Positions 1 through 8,483 of a DNA stretch of 64,000 nucleotides are shown here, in pieces. Position 1 is the first letter of the stretch, and each line of letters opens with the position of its first letter. Below the pieces are notes generated by a model that was not told the origin of the DNA, searched no databases, and saw only the letters and a program-made list of their open reading frames with translations. Position numbers and translations under genes: made by a program. The stretch spans positions 682,001 to 746,000 of the forward strand of contig WLWQ01000002.1 of NCBI GenBank assembly GCA_012103535.1. Direction: 5' to 3'. The stretch is from Pseudomonadales bacterium. Its GTDB lineage: Bacteria; Pseudomonadota; Gammaproteobacteria; Pseudomonadales; Pseudohongiellaceae.

Positions 1-125
1 CCTGCTATTTCAGGGTGAGCACTGCCGCCAGCGTCTGGCACGGTTTCCGCCAAACATATCGCCAACAGAATCGCAGCCATAAGTACCCCGACTGCGAAGA
101 TTATATAGATCAACTTACTTCGCAT
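1..125 (-). CDS. Partial membrane-anchored or exported protein (N-terminus only)
   Basis: Reading the minus strand from the ATG whose complement is at 123-125 gives an open frame to the window edge. It begins MRSKLIYIIFAVGVLMAA and continues with a hydrophobic stretch, then a polar segment (ETVPDAGGSAHPE). This is a signal peptide or single N-terminal membrane helix. Only about 41 residues are visible, so the family cannot be named. It lies 33 bp downstream of the PQQ-dehydrogenase stop on the same strand, so it is probably in that operon. A small redox partner such as a c-type cytochrome would be typical there, but nothing visible proves it. Confidence 0.5.
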   Translation of the reverse strand, partial: MRSKLIYIIFAVGVLMAAILLAICLAETVPDAGGSAHPEIA

Positions 126-158
126 TTTATTCTTCTTTATTTATCGATTATTGGATAG

Positions 159-2012
159 CTAGTTGCTCAACTTAAAACCATACAAGTGGCCCCCTTCCGG
201 GATCGCTATATCGCCTCCAACAAAACCGGATAAGGTTTGGAAGTTGCTGGAACCAATTGCGACATAGGATTCGCCGTCAACCTGATACGCTACCGGTTGA
301 CTACGCACTCCGCCACCAAGTTTCGATCGCCAGACTTCTGCGCCGGTTTCTGCATTAAGTGCTATGGCGTGACCAGTCAGACTACCAGTGAAAACCAGCC
401 CGCCTGCTGTGCTTAAGGTTCCAGCCATCATGGGTTGTGGATCCAGATAGCGCCAGCGTACTTCACCAGTTTGATAATCCATTGCAGTGATATGCCCATA
501 AGCAGATCCATCTCCAGCATCAACTGAGATAGGCATGCCTCCCATAAACTGCAAGCCCTCAACATGAACAGCAATACCTTTCTGCATAAGCTGACAGCTT
601 TCAATAACGGGAACAAACGCCAAACCTAAATCTGGATTTAGTGAACCGGAAGTGGAGCCATTCATTCCACCCATCACACCTGGGCAAACTCGGTAAGTTG
701 GCTCTTCAACCGGTAAGGCTTCAGGATTGATTACGGGTCTGCCGGTGGGCTCCATTGAAGAGGCCCAGTTTAGTTGTTCCATATAACTGGTAGCGCGAAT
801 AAATTCGCCGTTCTCACGATTAATGGCGTAGAAGAATCCGTTTCTGTTGGCTTGCACTAAAGATTTGACAGTCTCGCCATCTACTTCGAGATCTACCTGA
901 AACAAATGTGTATTGCCGTCGTAGTCCCAAACATCATGTGGTGTGAACTGGTAGTACCACTGTCTCTCACCTGTGTCCGGATCTATAGCCAGCACACTGT
1001 CAGAGAACAGATTGTCTCCGAGTCGAGCATCACCGTTCCAATCTGGGGAAGGATTTCCAGTAGTCCAGTAAAGTAAATCTAATTCAGCGTCGTAAGCACC
1101 TATAGTCCAGGCAGGTGCACCTCCAGTTTCGTATGAATTTCCTGACCAGGTTTCGAAGCCAGGCTCACCTTCTTCTGGCACAGTATAATGTCGCCAAACT
1201 CTTTCGCCGGTGTTTATGTTGTATGCATCAAAGAATCCGCGCACTCCGTATTCGCCACCACCGATTCCAATAATTGCCATGTCTTTCACAATAAGTGGAG
1301 CCGAAGTTGCACTAAATCCGCGGTAGTACTCGATGATTTCTGAATTCCAGAGAATTTCACCGGTTAAGCGGTCGAATGCCATGATGCGAGCATCAAGAGT
1401 CGCCATTAACACTTTGTCATCAACAATTGCTACGCCACGATTCGCTGGTCCGCAGCACAGTCGTAAATCTGATGGCTGTGGATGGTCGTAACGCCAAAAC
1501 AAATCACCATTCGTGGCATCAAGTGCGAACAATCTATTGTACGAAGAGGTGACATACATGATGCCGTCATAAATGACAGGGGAAACGGCAAATTGACCTT
1601 GGGTTCCAGTCGGAAATCCCCAGGCGAAGCGTAAGTCGTCTACATTTTCAGGGGACAAATCTTCGAGCGGACTATGGCGTGCATTGGAATAGTCGCCGCC
1701 ATACTGCAACCAGGCATCAGGATTCGCACTGATTGGTTGCGATAACAGGTCGATACTGGCATCGCCCAGACCATTGCCGATTGGATCTTCATTTATCCAG
1801 TGGGTTTGTGTAATAACAATACCTTCACCGGGTTCCTGAATATCGACAGGTACTTCACCTTCGCGAACTTCTTCGCTGGGTTCGGCAGTTGGCGCAGCAG
1901 TTTGTGCGGTTTGTTGTGTGTCTGAGTTCTCCGGACTACAAGCAGCAAGCACTAATGCCAGTGCGCAACTTATCCAAAATCTGTTGTCATTTTTGATTTT
2001 AAGATTTCTCAT
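159..2012 (-). CDS. PQQ-dependent alcohol/glucose-type dehydrogenase, lipoprotein
   Basis: This is an eight-bladed quinoprotein dehydrogenase that would oxidise an alcohol, aldose or similar substrate in the periplasm using PQQ. Visible hallmarks are repeated propeller 'W' motifs (GEILW, GERVWRHY, GEVRWRY), the vicinal Cys-Cys pair at about residues 186-187 (LCCGPANRG) and the active-site region HDVWDYDGN at about 359-367. I see no C-terminal CXXCH, so it is not a quinohaemoprotein and needs an external electron acceptor. The frame is open 27 codons further upstream, but I chose the ATG at 2012. It follows a strong GGGGGAAA ribosome site and directly begins a lipoprotein signal with lipobox LAAC at Cys25. 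Substrate is unknown. Confidence 0.9.
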   Translation of the reverse strand: MRNLKIKNDNRFWISCALALVLAACSPENSDTQQTAQTAAPTAEPSEEVREGEVPVDIQEPGEGIVITQTHWINEDPIGNGLGDASIDLLSQPISANPDAWLQYGGDYSNARHSPLEDLSPENVDDLRFAWGFPTGTQGQFAVSPVIYDGIMYVTSSYNRLFALDATNGDLFWRYDHPQPSDLRLCCGPANRGVAIVDDKVLMATLDARIMAFDRLTGEILWNSEIIEYYRGFSATSAPLIVKDMAIIGIGGGEYGVRGFFDAYNINTGERVWRHYTVPEEGEPGFETWSGNSYETGGAPAWTIGAYDAELDLLYWTTGNPSPDWNGDARLGDNLFSDSVLAIDPDTGERQWYYQFTPHDVWDYDGNTHLFQVDLEVDGETVKSLVQANRNGFFYAINRENGEFIRATSYMEQLNWASSMEPTGRPVINPEALPVEEPTYRVCPGVMGGMNGSTSGSLNPDLGLAFVPVIESCQLMQKGIAVHVEGLQFMGGMPISVDAGDGSAYGHITAMDYQTGEVRWRYLDPQPMMAGTLSTAGGLVFTGSLTGHAIALNAETGAEVWRSKLGGGVRSQPVAYQVDGESYVAIGSSNFQTLSGFVGGDIAIPEGGHLYGFKLSN

Positions 2013-2238
2013 TTTTCCCCCTGTGAATTCGGCTACCTCCACTTCCACTTTGAGTAAGGGAAGCAACGGAATTGGAGAGCATAAACAGCCCAAGGCTAGT
2101 AGTCTAGGGAAGTTTGGCTGGGCGTCGCTGATTTGGGTTGTCTTGACAAGTTACCTGCTAAGGTTCATGTTCTCAGGTTCCGTCAAAGGTCTGTTCGAAA
2201 TTCAAGAATAACTAATTAGAAGTAGAAGAGAGGTCACA

Positions 2239-3414
2239 ATGATTAGAACAAATAAATCCGGAACAGGACTCTTGTTAAAAACCGGATTAGTGGGACTTAT
2301 TCTTTCCGTCATCTCCGCAAGTGCAATGGCACAAATGATACGAGGTTCGATGACAGAATCTGGCAAGCCAGCGGCCCATGCAGGTCAGCAGCCAATAAAC
2401 AATTTACCCAATCCTTATCTAACCCAGCGCAATTTTGGCACTTTGCCTGATGCGCGTAGCTGGGGATCAGTGTCTGCTGTGAATGTTGACATTGATGGTG
2501 TTCACATATGGGCCGGTGATCGTTGCGGCACGAATCAATGTGCAACTACTCCGAATATCAACCCAATGGTAAAACTTGATCCAAATGGTCGCGTAGTTGC
2601 CGAATTCGGTGCCGGTCAAATTCTTTGGCCACACGGCATGGATGTGGATCGCGAAGGCAATATTTGGGTCGCCGATGCCCGTGTCGCGAATGAAAACGAG
2701 ATTCGTGAAAATCCAGCAGCGGCAAACATTGGTAGTGCGATCTTGAAATTCAGTCCAGATGGCCGCTTGTTAATGACTATCGGTACACCTGGTGAAGTTG
2801 GTGACCCACCCACTCATTTAACTGATCCGAACGATGTACTGATTGCACCTAACGGTAGAATCTTTATCGCTGAAACCCACGGTGCGCAATTTCAGGGTGA
2901 ACCAGGGCCAAATACCAAGAGCCGCATTACCATGTGGGAGCCAGATGGCACATATATAGGTCACTTCGGTGAATATGGCTGGGACGACGGTCAGTTCCGT
3001 TCGCCTCACAGTCTGGCCATGGACTCTCAGGGTCGCTTGTTTGTAGCCGATCGCGGCAACAACCGTATCCAGATTTTTACCCAGGATGGTGAATGGCTAG
3101 ATACCTGGTATCAGTTCAGCCGAATCTCCGGACTTTATATCGATCCAACTAATGACATGTTGTATGCTATCGATTCTGAATCTGATGAAAACTACAACCC
3201 AGGTGGATGGCGTAAAGGTCTTCGGGTCGGAAACGCGCGCAATGGTGAAGTGTTATATTTCATTCCAAACCATGTTCATGCAGGAAACACTGGAATGGGT
3301 GGAATCGGAGCCATGGGTGAGGGAGTGACAGCAGATGCTGCTGGTAATATCTATGCCGGTGAAGTTGGAGTTGTTTCTGGTATGACTCGTTTCGTACAGG
3401 TCTTGATTCCTTAA
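2239..3414 (+). CDS. Secreted NHL-repeat / six-bladed beta-propeller protein
   Basis: The first ~31 residues form a Sec signal peptide ending AMAQ. The mature protein carries NHL-type propeller repeats, for example GRLFVADRGNNRIQIF, WPHGMDVDREGNIWVAD and RIFIAETHG. Related peptidyl-glycine lyase-like propellers are known, but no catalytic residue set could be confirmed here, so only a fold is assigned. The ribosome site AGAGAGGT lies just before the ATG. It is divergent from the PQQ dehydrogenase and ends in a strong intrinsic terminator. A second member of the same family is at 18082-18999. Many marine proteobacteria carry such propellers next to redox enzymes, which is general context rather than proof of role. 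Confidence 0.85.
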   Translation: MIRTNKSGTGLLLKTGLVGLILSVISASAMAQMIRGSMTESGKPAAHAGQQPINNLPNPYLTQRNFGTLPDARSWGSVSAVNVDIDGVHIWAGDRCGTNQCATTPNINPMVKLDPNGRVVAEFGAGQILWPHGMDVDREGNIWVADARVANENEIRENPAAANIGSAILKFSPDGRLLMTIGTPGEVGDPPTHLTDPNDVLIAPNGRIFIAETHGAQFQGEPGPNTKSRITMWEPDGTYIGHFGEYGWDDGQFRSPHSLAMDSQGRLFVADRGNNRIQIFTQDGEWLDTWYQFSRISGLYIDPTNDMLYAIDSESDENYNPGGWRKGLRVGNARNGEVLYFIPNHVHAGNTGMGGIGAMGEGVTADAAGNIYAGEVGVVSGMTRFVQVLIP

Positions 3415-3433
3415 AGGTTAAGTGACAAATCAG

Positions 3434-3468
3434 AACGGGCGTTGTCTTCGGGCAGCGCCCGTTTTTTC
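3434..3468 (+). terminator. Intrinsic terminator after the NHL gene
   Basis: A 10-bp stem (ACGGGCGTTG pairing with CAGCGCCCGT, one G-T wobble) with loop TCTTCGGG is followed by six T residues at 3462-3467. It lies about 20 bp after the NHL gene stop and separates that gene from the oxidoreductase downstream. Confidence 0.9.
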
Positions 3469-3483
3469 TGTTAGAGATGTTGT

Positions 3484-4560
3484 ATGAGTTCCCTATTTTC
3501 TCCATTAGATTTTAAACGTGGGCCAAGCATGAAGAATCGATTCATGCTTGCACCGCTAACTAATTTACAAAGCCATGAAGATGGCGTTTTATCAGACGAA
3601 GAATTTCACTGGTTGACCATGCGCGCTAAAGGCGGCTTTGGCTTGACTATGACTTGTGCTGCCCATGTGCAGGAAATCGGCCAAGGCTTTAAAGGTCAAC
3701 TTGGCATTTTTGTTGATAAGCACATTGAAGGACTCGCTCGCCTCGCAGCAACAATAAAAGAAGAAGGCAGTGTTGCCATTTGTCAGCTCTATCATGGTGG
3801 CATGCGTGCACCTGAAGACGTCACTGGATTTACGCCAGTCTGTCCTTCAGACAATGAAGAAACCGGAGCGCGGGCACTTAAACATGAAGAAGTTAAACAA
3901 GTTATAGATGATTTTGTTGCTGCGGCTGTGCGTGCTGAGCAAGCTGGCTTTGATGGTGTTGAACTGCACGGAGCCCACGGCTATTTGCTCTGCCAGTTTT
4001 TTTCCAGCGAAATAAATCAACGCGAAGATGACTATGGTGGAAGTTTGGAAAATCGATCACGGCTTCTATTTGAGATGATCGATGGTGTGCGGGCCAGGTG
4101 TCGTGATGATTTTGTAGTTGGAGTGAGACTTTCAGCGGAACGATTTGGCATGCAACTAGAAGACAGTGTTGCCATCGCACAGCGACTCTGTGACGAAGGC
4201 CAAATTGATTTTCTCGACATGTCTTTATGGGATGTGTTCAAGGATCCGGTAGAAGAAGATAAACAAGGGAAGAGCCTGCTGGCATACTTTACGGACATTG
4301 ACAGGAAAGACGTTCGGCTTGGAATCGCAGGAAAGATTCGCACTCCGGAAGAAGCAGAACGCGCTTTTGCCAGTGGAGTCGATTGGATAATGTTAGGCAG
4401 GGCTGCGATTCTGCATCATGATTTTCCACTACTAATGAAGAACGATCCCGAATTTAAACCAGTGCAAATACCAGTGACTCGAGAACATTTAAGCAAGGAA
4501 GGCTTGTCTGATAAGTTTATTGAGTATATGAATAACTGGAAAGGATTCGTGGCTGAGTAG
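3484..4560 (+). CDS. Old Yellow Enzyme family NADH:flavin oxidoreductase
   Basis: A 358-residue single-domain TIM-barrel FMN enzyme that would reduce activated C=C bonds with NAD(P)H in the cytoplasm. The family signature is clear: HGAHGYLLCQF from residue 162, followed by N-R-D-YGGS-ENR, plus the N-terminal KNRFMLAPLTN and the C-terminal phosphate-binding GRAAI. There is no C-terminal Fe-S/FAD extension, so it is the short OYE type rather than the 2,4-dienoyl-CoA reductase type. The start has only a weak ribosome site (AGAG). It lies just after the terminator of the preceding gene, so it is probably transcribed from its own promoter. Substrate cannot be inferred. Confidence 0.92.
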   Translation: MSSLFSPLDFKRGPSMKNRFMLAPLTNLQSHEDGVLSDEEFHWLTMRAKGGFGLTMTCAAHVQEIGQGFKGQLGIFVDKHIEGLARLAATIKEEGSVAICQLYHGGMRAPEDVTGFTPVCPSDNEETGARALKHEEVKQVIDDFVAAAVRAEQAGFDGVELHGAHGYLLCQFFSSEINQREDDYGGSLENRSRLLFEMIDGVRARCRDDFVVGVRLSAERFGMQLEDSVAIAQRLCDEGQIDFLDMSLWDVFKDPVEEDKQGKSLLAYFTDIDRKDVRLGIAGKIRTPEEAERAFASGVDWIMLGRAAILHHDFPLLMKNDPEFKPVQIPVTREHLSKEGLSDKFIEYMNNWKGFVAE

Positions 4561-4618
4561 AACGCACAATCACAGTCAACTCTTTGTAAGAAATAGGGCA
4601 GGGCTTCTTAAATCTAAG

Positions 4619-6199
4619 ATGAACACTCAATTCTTGAAGCGATTATCAATTTTATGTCTCGCAGCGGGATTAGTTTCTTGCGCCGCCAACACATCGACGG
4701 AATTCGACAATAGCCTGCTTGAAATATCCATTAACGAACTGCAGGTCGCCTATACCGAAAGAATAGTTAGTGCAACGGATGTTGTGCAAAGCTATCTGAA
4801 CCGAATTGAAGAAATTGACCCGCAATTAAATTCAATTATCGAAGTTAATCCTGATGCGTTAACGATTGCTGCAGCACTGGATGCAGAACGTCAAGCAGGG
4901 CAAGTACGTTCGCGTATGCACGGTATTCCGGTCTTGTTAAAAGACAACATCGATACGGCGGATACCATGCTAACCACAGCAGGGAGCTTGGCCTTGGTCA
5001 ATGCGCCAACTCCTGCTCAAGACGCCCACGTGGTAAACCGATTACGGGCAGCGGGCGCGATAATTCTTGGGAAAACCAATCTCAGCGAATGGGCAAATTT
5101 TCGTTCAACTGCTTCCGCTAGTGGCTGGTCCGGGCGAGGCGGACAGGCCCGTAATCCCTATGCTCTGGATAAGTCACCCTGTGGTTCCAGTTCGGGATCG
5201 GGAGTGGCGGTTGCCGCCAATCTAACCATGGTGGCCATTGGCACTGAAACCGATGGCTCCGTGGTATGTCCTTCTTCTATTAATGGCATCGTTGGAATAA
5301 AACCAACTCTCGGTGTCGTTTCCCGCAGTGGCATCATTCCCATAGCCCACTCACAAGACACAGCGGGACCGATGGCGCGCAACGTGACTGACGCAACTAT
5401 CCTGCTAAATGCCATGGTTGGCATCGATACGGAAGACAATGCAACGGTAGTTGCAGGTAGCAGATCACTGATTGATTACACGCGTTTTCTAAGTCGAAAT
5501 GGTTTGCGTGGCAAACGCATAGGAGTAGTTCGACAGTTGTTCAATGATAATTCTGAATTGAACAATTTATTGGAGGCACGGCTTCGCGTTCTAGTAGAGG
5601 GTGGTGCCACGCTGGTGGATGTCGAGTTCAGCAATATGGAAATCATGAGTGATGCTGAATTCGAAGTCTTACTTTATGAATTCAAAGCCGGACTAAATGC
5701 TTATCTTGAAAACAGAGGGGGCGACTATCAATCTCTCGCTGCACTGATTCAATTTAACAGTGAAAATGCGGCGGAAGAAATGCCCTATTTCGGCCAGGAA
5801 TTGTTTGAGCAAGCCCAGGAGAAGGGTGCTCTTTCTGATATCGATTATAGAGAAGCGTTAAGTACGTCAAAACGTCTTTCCCAGGACGACGGTATTGATG
5901 CTGTCATGGCTGCCCATAATCTGGATGCACTGGTTGCACCAGGAAATGAAGTCGCCTGGCCTATCGATCATGAAAATGGCGACAATCCTTACACCTATAT
6001 TCCTTCATCATCTCTAGCGGCAATTTCTGGATATCCCAGTATCACCGTGCCCACTGGATTTATAGATGGACTGCCCATCGGTTTGTTATTTTTTGCTGGC
6101 GCCTTTTCTGAACCTACATTAATCTCTATTGCCTACGATTATGAACAACGAACATTAGCCCGAAGGCCGCCTCAGTTAATGCCTTTAGACGAACAATAA
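4619..6199 (+). CDS. Amidase-signature family hydrolase, lipoprotein
   Basis: This protein belongs to the amidase-signature family (GatA/AmiE-like in fold, not the tRNA amidotransferase). The Ser-Ser-Lys triad elements are present: Lys108 in HGIPVLLKDN, the GSSSGSG segment at 189-195, and the nucleophile Ser at about 214 in GTETDGS. The N-terminus is a lipoprotein signal with lipobox LVSC, so the enzyme acts outside the cytoplasm, where amide or peptide substrates are likely. It is followed after 13 bp by the B3 metallo-beta-lactamase-fold gene, suggesting cotranscription. Secreted amidases of this type in marine bacteria are poorly characterised, so the substrate is open. Confidence 0.92.
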   Translation: MNTQFLKRLSILCLAAGLVSCAANTSTEFDNSLLEISINELQVAYTERIVSATDVVQSYLNRIEEIDPQLNSIIEVNPDALTIAAALDAERQAGQVRSRMHGIPVLLKDNIDTADTMLTTAGSLALVNAPTPAQDAHVVNRLRAAGAIILGKTNLSEWANFRSTASASGWSGRGGQARNPYALDKSPCGSSSGSGVAVAANLTMVAIGTETDGSVVCPSSINGIVGIKPTLGVVSRSGIIPIAHSQDTAGPMARNVTDATILLNAMVGIDTEDNATVVAGSRSLIDYTRFLSRNGLRGKRIGVVRQLFNDNSELNNLLEARLRVLVEGGATLVDVEFSNMEIMSDAEFEVLLYEFKAGLNAYLENRGGDYQSLAALIQFNSENAAEEMPYFGQELFEQAQEKGALSDIDYREALSTSKRLSQDDGIDAVMAAHNLDALVAPGNEVAWPIDHENGDNPYTYIPSSSLAAISGYPSITVPTGFIDGLPIGLLFFAGAFSEPTLISIAYDYEQRTLARRPPQLMPLDEQ

Positions 6200-6212
6200 A
6201 GAGAATAAAGCG

Positions 6213-7076
6213 ATGAGAAAATTATTGATTCAAACCCTGAGTTCAATTTTGCTGAGTTGCTTGTTTGTGGCTCAGGTAAATGCGCAGCCGGAAGGTTGGA
6301 GTCGACCGTTCGATGGCTTTCAGATTATTGGTAATCTCTACGCCGTGGGTAGTTACGATTTAAGTGTGTTTCTAATTACTACCGACGCAGGACATATCCT
6401 GATTAACACAGGATTGGAAGAATCCACGCAGATGATTCGGGAAAATATGCAATCCCTTGGATTTCGCCTGGAAGACATAAGAATTCTTCTCACCCAACAG
6501 GCCCATTGGGATCACACGGCTGCACTGGCGGAAATCAAAGAAATTTCCGGCGCTGAAATGTGGGCCACTGTTGGCGATGCAAGGGTATTGGAAGATGGCG
6601 GCGTTAGCGATCCGCATTTTGGTGGCGAAGCCAGTTTTCGACCAGTCGATGTGGATAAAGTCATTCGCGACGGAGAAATCATTCGCTTGGGTGATCTTGA
6701 GCTAACGGTTTATCACCACCCCGGTCACACCGAAGGCAGTTCCAGTTATTCTATGGTGGTGAATGAAAACGGTAGAAACTACGACGTGCTCATCGCTAAC
6801 ATGGGAACCATAAACAGCGGGAAGCAGCTTACAGAAGATCCTACCTACCCTGGTGTTGCTGAAGATTTTCTCATTACCTATCGGCGACAAAAAGAGATGG
6901 ACGTGGATGTCTGGGTAGCGGCTCATAATAGTCAATACAATATGCACGAGAAGTATCGCGCCGGTCAGGCCTACGATCCTGATACTTTTGTCGATCCCGT
7001 TGGCTTTGTTCGCGCAATTGAAGCGCTGGAGCAGCGTTATGAGGAATATGTTGCGGCGGAACGCGCCGGTAACTAG
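6213..7076 (+). CDS. Subclass B3-like metallo-beta-lactamase-fold hydrolase, Gln-ligand variant
   Basis: A 287-residue exported hydrolase (signal peptide ending VNAQ) of the metallo-beta-lactamase fold. The zinc motif is QQAHWDH at 95-101. The ligand that is His116 in the B3 numbering scheme is therefore Gln96, as in GOB enzymes, while His98, Asp100 and His101 are kept. His172 in HHPGHTEGSSS and His238 in VAAHNSQYNMHEK match the remaining B3 ligands. The usual LIDxG reads LINTG here. Such proteins may hydrolyse beta-lactams or lactones; activity cannot be decided from sequence. The ribosome site AAAGAGAATAAAG precedes the ATG. Its stop codon overlaps the convergent MFS stop within CTAG. Confidence 0.85.
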   Translation: MRKLLIQTLSSILLSCLFVAQVNAQPEGWSRPFDGFQIIGNLYAVGSYDLSVFLITTDAGHILINTGLEESTQMIRENMQSLGFRLEDIRILLTQQAHWDHTAALAEIKEISGAEMWATVGDARVLEDGGVSDPHFGGEASFRPVDVDKVIRDGEIIRLGDLELTVYHHPGHTEGSSSYSMVVNENGRNYDVLIANMGTINSGKQLTEDPTYPGVAEDFLITYRRQKEMDVDVWVAAHNSQYNMHEKYRAGQAYDPDTFVDPVGFVRAIEALEQRYEEYVAAERAGN

Positions 7077-8431
7077 TTGTTAGTAGCAGACATCTTTGTT
7101 GCTACCGATTGATCGAGGCCGCGCAGGGTTCTGCTAAGCAAATAGAAGGCGACCACCGTAACCATTAGCAGTATGGATGCAGTAAGAATGGCATTCGCGG
7201 CGCCGAAATTATCTGCCGCGATTGCTAACGGAAATACACCAATCGGTGTAAGGCCAAATGAAAGCATCATAAAACTACTCATTCTTCCACGCACGCTGTC
7301 GTCAACCAGCAATTGTATTGAGGCGTTGTTTACTGTCTGGCTGGCACTCATGCAAACATTAGCAAGTAATAATGGAACTAAGGCCAGGAAAAAATTTCCT
7401 GTCTGAGTAAACAGCGCAAGAAAGATACCAAAAGCGAACGTGCTTCCTAGCATGATGTTTAAACGATTAGCACTATCATCTCTTCTGGCAATCCATATTG
7501 CTCCCAGTACGCCGCCAATTCCTCCGGTTGCCATTAAAATGCCAACACCGGTTTCTTCGGCTTGCCAGGCTTCTTCTGCCAAAACGACCAAGATGTTTTG
7601 AAAAGGCATTGCCAGAAACATTGGTACTAAACCAAACAGCAAACAAATAAGCACCGGTCGATTTTCGATTATGTATTTAAAGCCGTAGCCAATGTCAGCC
7701 AACAAAGGTTTCTTTTCCGCATTCGGATCGTTGGAATAACTCTTCTCTATGCCAAACATGCACAAGATTGCACAAGTAAAGAGAAAAATAGAAAGCATGT
7801 AAGCCGCGGTGAAATCGAATTGGGCGATGACCACGCCCATCACTGCCGGACCTAACACTCTGTTTAGGTTCATAGCGCCGGCTTGAAAAGCCAACGCCCG
7901 TTGCAGACGCTGCGGACCGACAACATTCATGGTAATGGCCATCCGTGCTGGCATGATAAATGGAAAGGCACAGCCCGCCATAAAAGCTGTGCAGAGCATA
8001 TGCCAAAACTCTAAGCGGCCAAGTAGTAGTAGAGTCAGAATAAAAACTTCGTTGGCTACTATCAGGCTTTGGCCAATCATGATTAAGCGTCGGCGTTCCA
8101 CTCGATCTGTAATTGCGCCGCCAAACAAAGAAGCAATTATCAATGGTATTGCTACGACAAGATTGATGTAGGCTAATGCAGTCGCTTCTCCCGTTAACTC
8201 CCATGCCAGTAGGGAGCGAGTTAGCATTTGACCTTGCATTGAAAAGAAAAATGCAATATTGCCCATAAATAGCCAGCGGAATTGCACCAGTGAAAACACA
8301 TCAAGTGTGTTTTTCTTAAGTTGTTCTGGGGGGCTCGAGTCTGATTCGAGAGAGGAAATGGTGGTGCTCCGCAAAAAAGAGTGCAGGGTACCATCGATTG
8401 ACATTGTGGTATGCAAAAAGCTTGCTTGCAT
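7073..8431 (-). CDS. MFS transporter (EntS/MFS_3-like)
   Basis: A 452-residue polytopic membrane protein with about 12 hydrophobic segments. The loop between helices 2 and 3 reads GGAITDRVERRRL, the major-facilitator motif A. The layout resembles the MFS_3/enterobactin-exporter-like group, where export of small molecules is usual. The N-terminal ~45 residues are hydrophilic. A second Met at residue 10 (8404) is an alternative start and neither start has a clear ribosome site. It is convergent with the B3-like hydrolase and divergent from the nucleoside transporter, with about 50 bp of shared promoter space. Substrate is unknown. Confidence 0.85.
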   Translation of the reverse strand: MQASFLHTTMSIDGTLHSFLRSTTISSLESDSSPPEQLKKNTLDVFSLVQFRWLFMGNIAFFFSMQGQMLTRSLLAWELTGEATALAYINLVVAIPLIIASLFGGAITDRVERRRLIMIGQSLIVANEVFILTLLLLGRLEFWHMLCTAFMAGCAFPFIMPARMAITMNVVGPQRLQRALAFQAGAMNLNRVLGPAVMGVVIAQFDFTAAYMLSIFLFTCAILCMFGIEKSYSNDPNAEKKPLLADIGYGFKYIIENRPVLICLLFGLVPMFLAMPFQNILVVLAEEAWQAEETGVGILMATGGIGGVLGAIWIARRDDSANRLNIMLGSTFAFGIFLALFTQTGNFFLALVPLLLANVCMSASQTVNNASIQLLVDDSVRGRMSSFMMLSFGLTPIGVFPLAIAADNFGAANAILTASILLMVTVVAFYLLSRTLRGLDQSVATKMSATNN

Positions 8432-8483
8432 TCAAAGCTATGATCATGAAACTATCCGCTCAAAGTACTTTAAGGATCGAACC

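Noticed and set aside
7695..8204. Second minus-strand frame inside the MFS gene
   Set aside because: Fully contained in a real membrane-protein gene in another frame; no domain.
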